From contig NZ_JALJEJ010000001.1 in assembly GCF_022953055.1 (NCBI RefSeq), positions 744,001-808,000 of the forward strand: a stretch of DNA of 64,000 bases. The letters run 5' to 3'. Of this stretch, positions 59,079-64,000 are shown piece after piece. The translations under genes were made by a program, and so were the position numbers. Origin of the DNA: Mucilaginibacter straminoryzae. GTDB taxonomy: Bacteria; Bacteroidota; Bacteroidia; Sphingobacteriales; Sphingobacteriaceae. How positions within the stretch are numbered: the stretch's first letter is position 1; each line of letters opens with the position of its first letter. Below the pieces are notes generated by a model that was not told the origin of the DNA, made no database searches, and saw only the letters and a list, made by a program, of their open reading frames with translations.

Positions 59079-60059
59079 TTACTCTATATAACTTTCCAGG
59101 ATCTTAAATCCACCGGTAGTTTCTAAAGAAACATGGTTGATGGTTTTCGGGATCAGGATAGAATCGCCCATTTTCACTTCCAGTTCACCGCCTTCGAATT
59201 TCAAAGTGTAAGCACCATCCACACAAACGTGAATCACGAATGAATCCAGATTGCTATAGTCTTTAGCAGTGCTTTCGGTGAAATCTAAAATATTGGTCGT
59301 AAAGTACGGGCAGCTTACCACATGTACGCTTTCGTTCTTTTTCGGCTCGTATTTGGTTTTATACTCGTCGTAGTGTTTGTAATCGATGGCGGCTAAAGCC
59401 TCTTCGGTATGCAGCTCGCGTTTCTGGCCTTTATCGTCCACACGGTCAAAGTCGTAAATACGGTAAGTAATGTCTGAAGTCTGCTGGATTTCGGCAATCA
59501 GCAAGCCTTTACCAATAGTATGCACACGGCCGGCAGGCAAAAAGAATACGTCGCCCGCTTGTACGTCTTCGCGGTTCAGGATGTCTGTTAAACGCCCGCT
59601 ATTCAGTTTTTCAAGGTAGGTCTGTTCGTTTACTTCCTGGTTAAAGCCGGATATCAGGGTAGAACCCGGGTCAGCTTCGATCACGTACCACATCTCGGTT
59701 TTACCAAAAGAGTTGTGACGTTTTTTCGCCAGCTCGTCATTAGGGTGTACTTGGATAGAAAGGTCGTCATTGGCATCGATAAATTTTACCAGTAATGGGA
59801 AGGTATTGCCGAAGTGCTTGTAAACTTTATCGCCCACCAGTTGGCCCTGGTATTGTTCCAGCAAATTGGCTAACGACTGGCCTTCCAATTCGCCGTTGGC
59901 TACTACAGAAACATCGCTTTTAACGCCGGATATCTCCCAGGTTTCGCCGCAGTTTGGCAGGCTGCCAAAATCTTTATGAAGATACGTGCGGATTTTTTGC
60001 CCGCCCCAGATCTTGTCTTTATAAATGGTTTTGAATTTTAAGGGATAGAGTGTTTGCAT
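59079..60059 (-). CDS. manA: Mannose-6-phosphate isomerase, class I
   Basis: A 326-residue zinc enzyme interconverting mannose 6-phosphate and fructose 6-phosphate. The metal region is visible in LLVKFIDANDDLSIQVHPNDELAKKR (Gln-x-His) and KTEMWYVIEAD, with His in FFLPAGRVHTIGKG. The C-terminal domain is the usual cupin. A -7 box TATATTTG lies at 60089-60082. Confidence 0.95.
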   Translation of the reverse strand: MQTLYPLKFKTIYKDKIWGGQKIRTYLHKDFGSLPNCGETWEISGVKSDVSVVANGELEGQSLANLLEQYQGQLVGDKVYKHFGNTFPLLVKFIDANDDLSIQVHPNDELAKKRHNSFGKTEMWYVIEADPGSTLISGFNQEVNEQTYLEKLNSGRLTDILNREDVQAGDVFFLPAGRVHTIGKGLLIAEIQQTSDITYRIYDFDRVDDKGQKRELHTEEALAAIDYKHYDEYKTKYEPKKNESVHVVSCPYFTTNILDFTESTAKDYSNLDSFVIHVCVDGAYTLKFEGGELEVKMGDSILIPKTINHVSLETTGGFKILESYIE

Positions 60060-60081
60060 GGTATGGCGTTAATGATTGCGG

Positions 60082-60089
60082 CAAATATA
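60082..60089 (-). promoter_or_regulatory. -7 box of manA
   Basis: TATATTTG on the minus strand, 22 nt before the ATG at 60059. No clear -33 element at the usual spacing. Confidence 0.5.
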
Positions 60090-60214
60090 AGTAATAAGGT
60101 AATTGGCAGTTGTTTCAAGTTGATATCAGCACCTTAAAAAGTATATTATTTAAATATGAAGTGCCTTTATTGATGATAAAAAAACAATATTTTAGAACAC
60201 CTAATTTAAATACA

Positions 60215-61255
60215 ATGCAGGAAGACCTAAACCTTCAACAAGAACGTACAGATGAAATAGCCAAGTGTATTAATTGCGGCAGCTTAGAAATTCTGAGTGG
60301 TTATAGAAATAATCTTTGTGCAGAATGCCGTACAGCGATGATCAATTATCCTATACCAAATTGGGTGAAGTTATTCGGTGTCGGCATTTTGGCTGTAATG
60401 TTGATTTCGATGATATGGTTGCCTGGTAATTTTAAAGCTGCATTAGCACTTTCAAGAGCGGATAAAGCGGAAAAAAACCACTATTATTTAACTGCTCAAC
60501 GAGAATTGGAAGTTGCAAGAAAAGCTGCGCCAAACTCTATAGACGTACTTGCGGATGAATTGATTGCTGCATACTACAACAATGATCTTGAAACAGTTGC
60601 AAAGACAGGTGACTTGCTCGCTGGCAAGGAATTTGAAGATAGCATTAAACTTCATCGGATTAATTACATATCTACTGAGTTGCGAAACTATTCGCCGTCA
60701 GATACTTTTAAAACTACGTTTAGTAAGTACAAAAATCAGATAGTCAGTGATACGGTTTACCGTAACTACGTTAATACTCATCCCGATGACGACTACGCTA
60801 AAATATTTCTGGCAAATATTTACATGGAGAAAGAATACTATCTCAATGCAGATAAACTATTGTCAAACGTGTTGCTGAACGATGCAGAAATGATTCCGGC
60901 CCTTAATGACAAAGTGATGGTAAAACGAGAGCTAAATCAATTGGATTCGTCGCTTTATTACGCAGACAAACTATTGAATATAAATCGGGAATCTTTATAC
61001 GCACTTTCTTCAAAAGCACGTACCCTGCTTAAAATGAAGAGAAATAAAGAAGGGCTTGAACTGGCTTTAAAGTGTTTAAGCCTGGAGAATAACTTTCCAT
61101 ATAATCAGGCTACGTTAGCGTTAGCCTATCACTTTAATAAATATTACAATCAGCGCGACGAATTACTTAACAGAAGCGGCACCGATAGTGCAACTATCAG
61201 TTATATGCAATTTGCACGCGATGTGATTTCAAATAAAGTTAAATTTCAAAACTAA
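60215..61255 (+). CDS. Zinc-ribbon, single-pass membrane protein with TPR-like repeats
   Basis: A 346-residue protein (from the ATG at 60215). It opens with a zinc ribbon, CINCGSLEILSGYRNNLCAEC, then one membrane segment (LFGVGILAVMLISMIWLPG), and a long helical region with TPR-like units (NHYYLTAQRELEVARKAAPNSIDVLADELIAAYYNN; YYLNADKLLSNVLLNDAEMIPALNDK). Upstream in-frame starts (60110, 60173) are possible but add residues without features. The sequence is more AT-rich than the surroundings. The metalloprotease gene follows after 6 nt. Confidence 0.75.
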   Translation: MQEDLNLQQERTDEIAKCINCGSLEILSGYRNNLCAECRTAMINYPIPNWVKLFGVGILAVMLISMIWLPGNFKAALALSRADKAEKNHYYLTAQRELEVARKAAPNSIDVLADELIAAYYNNDLETVAKTGDLLAGKEFEDSIKLHRINYISTELRNYSPSDTFKTTFSKYKNQIVSDTVYRNYVNTHPDDDYAKIFLANIYMEKEYYLNADKLLSNVLLNDAEMIPALNDKVMVKRELNQLDSSLYYADKLLNINRESLYALSSKARTLLKMKRNKEGLELALKCLSLENNFPYNQATLALAYHFNKYYNQRDELLNRSGTDSATISYMQFARDVISNKVKFQN

Positions 61256-61261
61256 TCTTAG

Positions 61262-61795
61262 ATGTTTTTTATTCCCGGTATTTTAATTACGATAGCCACC
61301 TTTCCAGGCGTTATTGTACACGAACTGGCGCACCAACTGTTTTGCAGATGGTACAAGGTGCCGGTATTTAAAGTTGTTTATTTTCAAATGGCAAATCCGG
61401 CAGGTTATGTTCTTCACGAACCTGCAAATAATAAATTACAATCTATTATGATTAGTATAGGGCCATTTTTTCTAAATACAATTCTTGGAGCCCTTATTGC
61501 CTTTCCTGCGGCTATTCCGGTTTTTAAATTTGATAATGGAAATATTGCAGATTACCTTTTGATTTATTTAGGCGTATCTATTGCTATGCATGCATTTCCA
61601 AGCAGAGGTGATGCGCAATCTTTATGGCAGTCTTTAAAAGAATCTGATACTTCTCTGATTGCAAAGATTTTAGGGTATCCTGTTATCGGATTGATCTATG
61701 CCGGAGCCATCGGGAGTTTTTTCTGGCTTGATTTAGCTTACGGTATTGCTATAGCAGTAGGATTGCCTACTTTATTAATTAGTCTTTTGGGTTAG
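61262..61795 (+). CDS. Membrane zinc metalloprotease-like protein
   Basis: A 177-residue protein with about four hydrophobic segments. HELAHQLFC (residues ~21-29) is an HExxH zinc motif placed inside a membrane segment, as in site-2 proteases. A later MHAFPSRGDAQSLW could be the third-ligand region, with Asp in GDA. It starts 6 nt after the zinc-ribbon/TPR gene and probably shares a transcript. Substrate unknown; the TPR protein could be a partner (inference). Confidence 0.8.
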   Translation: MFFIPGILITIATFPGVIVHELAHQLFCRWYKVPVFKVVYFQMANPAGYVLHEPANNKLQSIMISIGPFFLNTILGALIAFPAAIPVFKFDNGNIADYLLIYLGVSIAMHAFPSRGDAQSLWQSLKESDTSLIAKILGYPVIGLIYAGAIGSFFWLDLAYGIAIAVGLPTLLISLLG

Positions 61796-61903
61796 AAATA
61801 ACGAAATGTGCTTTTGAAACCGTTTTCTTAGCGTGTTTCATGACTTAAATATTAGAATACTTAAGCTTCGCAGCAGTTGAAAAATTACATCAATAGTAAT
61901 AGT

Positions 61904-62383
61904 ATGAAGTTACTGTTAGCCTTTATAACAAGTATATTTTGTTTTTCAACGGCGGCAAATGCTCAATCAGTTCCGGTGAAAAAGAAGGTAGTTTACATCA
62001 TTCCAACTGATAGTTCAATACTTAAAACCTCTGTTTTTCTAATTAATCCGAAGGATATTCAATCAGTAACGATTCCGCCACATAATGAAGCGGAAAAGAA
62101 ATGGGGAATACTTTCGGGAGAAGATGCAGTCGTTATAACTCCTAAAACAACTGTAAAGCTTCTGAAAGCTTCCGATATTTTTGCTCTCTTAAATGTAAGT
62201 TTAAAATTTCAGGGTTATCAGATACTGTTAGATGGAAATGAAATAGCTGGCGAGGCAGACGATATAATTGCCGCTGAAAATTATATCAGAAAGATAAAAG
62301 TCAACGAAGCCCAAAAACGCTTATTTATTACAACAGCTTTGTATAGGCAAAAAAGGAAGCCGGGAGAGGTATTAATCCATTAA
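61904..62383 (+). CDS. Small secreted protein of unknown function
   Basis: A 159-residue protein with a clear signal peptide (MKLLLAFITSIFCFSTAANA, cut before QS). The mature part has KKVVYIIPTDSSILKTSVFLINPKDIQSVTIPPHNEAEKKWGILSGEDAVVITPKT, a pattern like the plug-type 'TonB-interacting' beta-sheet domains of receptor-associated small proteins, but I cannot assign it. The ATG at 61904 begins the signal; the upstream TTG at 61877 adds a non-signal stretch. AT-rich like the two preceding genes. Confidence 0.6.
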   Translation: MKLLLAFITSIFCFSTAANAQSVPVKKKVVYIIPTDSSILKTSVFLINPKDIQSVTIPPHNEAEKKWGILSGEDAVVITPKTTVKLLKASDIFALLNVSLKFQGYQILLDGNEIAGEADDIIAAENYIRKIKVNEAQKRLFITTALYRQKRKPGEVLIH

Positions 62384-62419
62384 AAGTATTGTTGTTTACT
62401 TTCTATGTTTTACCATGAT

Positions 62420-62460
62420 TAGCAAACAACAAAGCCTGCTTTTAGTTAAGCAGGCTTTGT
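62420..62460 (-). terminator. Terminator of icd (possibly bidirectional)
   Basis: A perfect 13-bp stem, ACAAAGCCTGCTT with its complement (62429-62441 and 62448-62460), 6-nt loop. On the minus strand TTGTTTGC follows the stem. It sits between the convergent small-secreted-protein gene and icd. Confidence 0.75.
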
Positions 62461-62477
62461 GATATTTCAATCGGCGA

Positions 62478-63707
62478 TTACTTGCCTAATTTTGCTTTCA
62501 GGTTTTCGTCAATCGCTTCTAAGAACTCTTCTGTATACAGGTAGTCGGTACCGTGCTCTACTTTTGGTTTAATGGTAATAGCAAGGTCTTTCGTCATTTT
62601 ACCGCTTTCTACGGTTTCAATACATACCTCTTCTAACGCTTTACAGAAGTTGATCAGTTCCTGGTTGTTATCCAGAATACCGCGGAACTCTAAACCACGG
62701 GTCCATGCAAAGATAGACGCGATAGGGTTGGTAGAAGTTTTGCGGCCGGCCTGGTACTCGCGGTAGTGGCGGGTAACGGTACCGTGTGCAGCTTCAGCTT
62801 CCATGGTTTTACCGTCAGGGGTAACCAGGGTAGAAGTCATTAAACCTAATGAGCCAAAACCTTGTGCAACCGTGTCAGACTGTACGTCGCCGTCATAGTT
62901 CTTACAAGCCCACACAAAGTTACCGTTCCATTTAAGTGCAGAAGCAACCATGTCGTCAATCAGGCGGTGTTCGTAAACAAGGCCTTTTTCTTCGAACTGA
63001 GTTTTGTAATCGCTTTGATAAATTTCTTCGAAAATATCTTTGAAACGGCCATCATATTTTTTCAGGATGGTGTTTTTAGTAGAAAGATATAACGGCCAGC
63101 CCTTCATTAAAGCCTGGTTAAAACAAGCGTGCGCAAAACCGCGGATAGATTCATCAGTGTTGTACATGGTTAATGCAACACCATCACCTTTAAAGTTATA
63201 AACCTCGAAAGATTGTGCTTCGCCGCCGTCTTCCGGAGTAAAGGTTACTGTTAATTTACCTTTGCCTTTGGTTACAAAATCGGTTGCACGGTACTGGTCG
63301 CCAAACGCGTGACGGCCGATACAGATCGGTGCAGTCCAGTTAGGCACCAGGCGAGGTACGTTAGACATTACGATAGGTTCGCGGAAAACAGTACCATCAA
63401 GAATGTTACGGATAGTGCCGTTTGGCGATTTCCACATTTGTTTTAGGTTAAACTCCTTCACGCGCGCTTCGTCCGGGGTGATGGTAGCACATTTAATACC
63501 TACACCATATTGTTTGATTGCATTAGCAGCGTCGATAGTAACCTGATCATTAGTTTCATCGCGGTACTCAATACCCAAATCGAAATATTTAATATCTACG
63601 TCCAGGTAAGGCAGGATCAGTTTATCTTTAATAAACTTCCAGATTATGCGGGTCATTTCATCGCCGTCCAGTTCTACTACCGGATTTTCTACTTTAATTT
63701 TTGACAT
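62478..63707 (-). CDS. icd: NADP-dependent isocitrate dehydrogenase
   Basis: A 409-residue enzyme of the TCA cycle converting isocitrate to 2-oxoglutarate. It belongs to the eukaryote-like subfamily [28 protein letters not shown], the substrate-binding [20 protein letters not shown], the metal-binding [21 protein letters not shown], and [17 protein letters not shown] near the cofactor site. Full length. A -7 box TATATTTG lies 27 nt upstream of the start. Confidence 0.97.
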   Translation of the reverse strand: MSKIKVENPVVELDGDEMTRIIWKFIKDKLILPYLDVDIKYFDLGIEYRDETNDQVTIDAANAIKQYGVGIKCATITPDEARVKEFNLKQMWKSPNGTIRNILDGTVFREPIVMSNVPRLVPNWTAPICIGRHAFGDQYRATDFVTKGKGKLTVTFTPEDGGEAQSFEVYNFKGDGVALTMYNTDESIRGFAHACFNQALMKGWPLYLSTKNTILKKYDGRFKDIFEEIYQSDYKTQFEEKGLVYEHRLIDDMVASALKWNGNFVWACKNYDGDVQSDTVAQGFGSLGLMTSTLVTPDGKTMEAEAAHGTVTRHYREYQAGRKTSTNPIASIFAWTRGLEFRGILDNNQELINFCKALEEVCIETVESGKMTKDLAITIKPKVEHGTDYLYTEEFLEAIDENLKAKLGK

Positions 63708-63734
63708 CTCTTGAGACTGTTTCTGTTAGTGGCC

Positions 63735-63742
63735 CAAATATA
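63735..63742 (-). promoter_or_regulatory. -7 box of icd
   Basis: TATATTTG on the minus strand, 27 nt before the ATG at 63707; a TTTG lies 24 nt further upstream, a little too far for a standard -33. Confidence 0.5.
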
Positions 63743-63919
63743 TAAATTTGACTTAATCAATCACATCAAAACAGAAATGTGACGAAACTCAGATCCCCCG
63801 GTTATTGTCGTCACTTCCTGTCTTTCAGATTATTTGTTAAATTGCTTTACGAACAAGGCGTAAGTGGAAAACACATTGGCCTTTCAATCGTTTTATTTCA
63901 ATATTAAACCGAATACGCT

Positions 63920-64000
63920 ATGAACGAAGATACCTTTTATCCGGAGTTTGACGATGAGAACCTGGACAGAGATAAAAAAATCAAAGAAGACCTTAACAGC
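63920..64000 (+). CDS. Partial protein, cut by the window end
   Basis: Only 27 codons are visible: an acidic N-terminus with FYPEFDDENLDRDKKIKEDL. No family can be named. It starts after a 212-nt interval shared with icd. The interval contains a GTGACGA/TCGTCAC inverted repeat (63779-63785 and 63808-63814) of unknown role. Confidence 0.5.
   Translation, partial: MNEDTFYPEFDDENLDRDKKIKEDLNS

Overview
The window is chromosomal DNA from a member of the Bacteroidota, most likely the family Sphingobacteriaceae (Mucilaginibacter or Pedobacter type). This rests on SusC/SusD outer-membrane pairs, promoters of the Bacteroidota type (-33 TTTG, -7 TAnnTTTG), few Shine-Dalgarno sequences, short palindromic repeats between genes, and genes restricted to this phylum. 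The genus is an inference. There is no rRNA, phage, insertion sequence or CRISPR array.

Layout. 1-706: RES/Xre toxin-antitoxin pair, cut by the window edge. 0.8-2.7 kb: ABC-F ATPase and tRNA-Phe. 2.9-5.2 kb: membrane Fe-S protein and CCG-domain protein, separated by a 22-unit octamer array. 5.2-6.7 kb: a conserved Bacteroidota protein and OsmC. 6.8-8.5 kb: alkylation-repair operon (AraC-methyltransferase fusion, Ada-type zinc domain, AlkB). 9-11.6 kb: truncated haemoglobin, MtgA and the rpsF-rpsR-rplI operon. 12-15 kb: small histidine-rich protein and a TonB-dependent receptor. 15.4-36.4 kb: carbohydrate region with GH51, sugar porter, GH32, SusC/SusD, two giant VCBS/ASPIC-UnbV lipoproteins, GH65 and a vanadium-haloperoxidase-like lipoprotein. 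36.6-42.6 kb: orphan PAS protein, small unknowns (one frameshifted), dnaX, dienelactone hydrolase, SDR and a VapBC-like pair. 42.7-44.4 kb: aromatic amino acid hydroxylase. 45.6-48 kb: putrescine synthesis genes aguB and aguA, split by a four-helix-bundle gene. 48-51 kb: SRPBCC gene between REP doublets, AraC regulator with its SDR gene, DUF3891. 51.3-56 kb: tyrosine/homogentisate catabolism. 56.3-59 kb: LiaF-like protein with a LytS/LytT two-component system. 59-63.7 kb: manA, an AT-rich trio with a membrane metalloprotease, and icd.

How the genes work together. PhhA, Hpd, HmgA and the fumarylacetoacetate hydrolase cover most of phenylalanine/tyrosine breakdown; the aminotransferase and maleylacetoacetate isomerase are not in the window. 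AguA and AguB convert agmatine to putrescine. GH32, the porter and SusC/SusD form a plausible fructan locus.

The most unusual signals are: (1) a four-helix-bundle (23S IVP type) gene flanked by inverted octamer repeats inside the agu operon, with octamers encoding the start of AguA; (2) the ATGNGNAR octamer array and the repeat-encoded N-terminus of the CCG protein; (3) REP doublets bracketing an SRPBCC gene; (4) an A10 slippery run in dnaX with prompt stops in both other frames; (5) strong Shine-Dalgarno sequences inside the bS6-bS18 operon; (6) several genes whose -7 box nearly touches the start codon, suggesting leaderless mRNAs.
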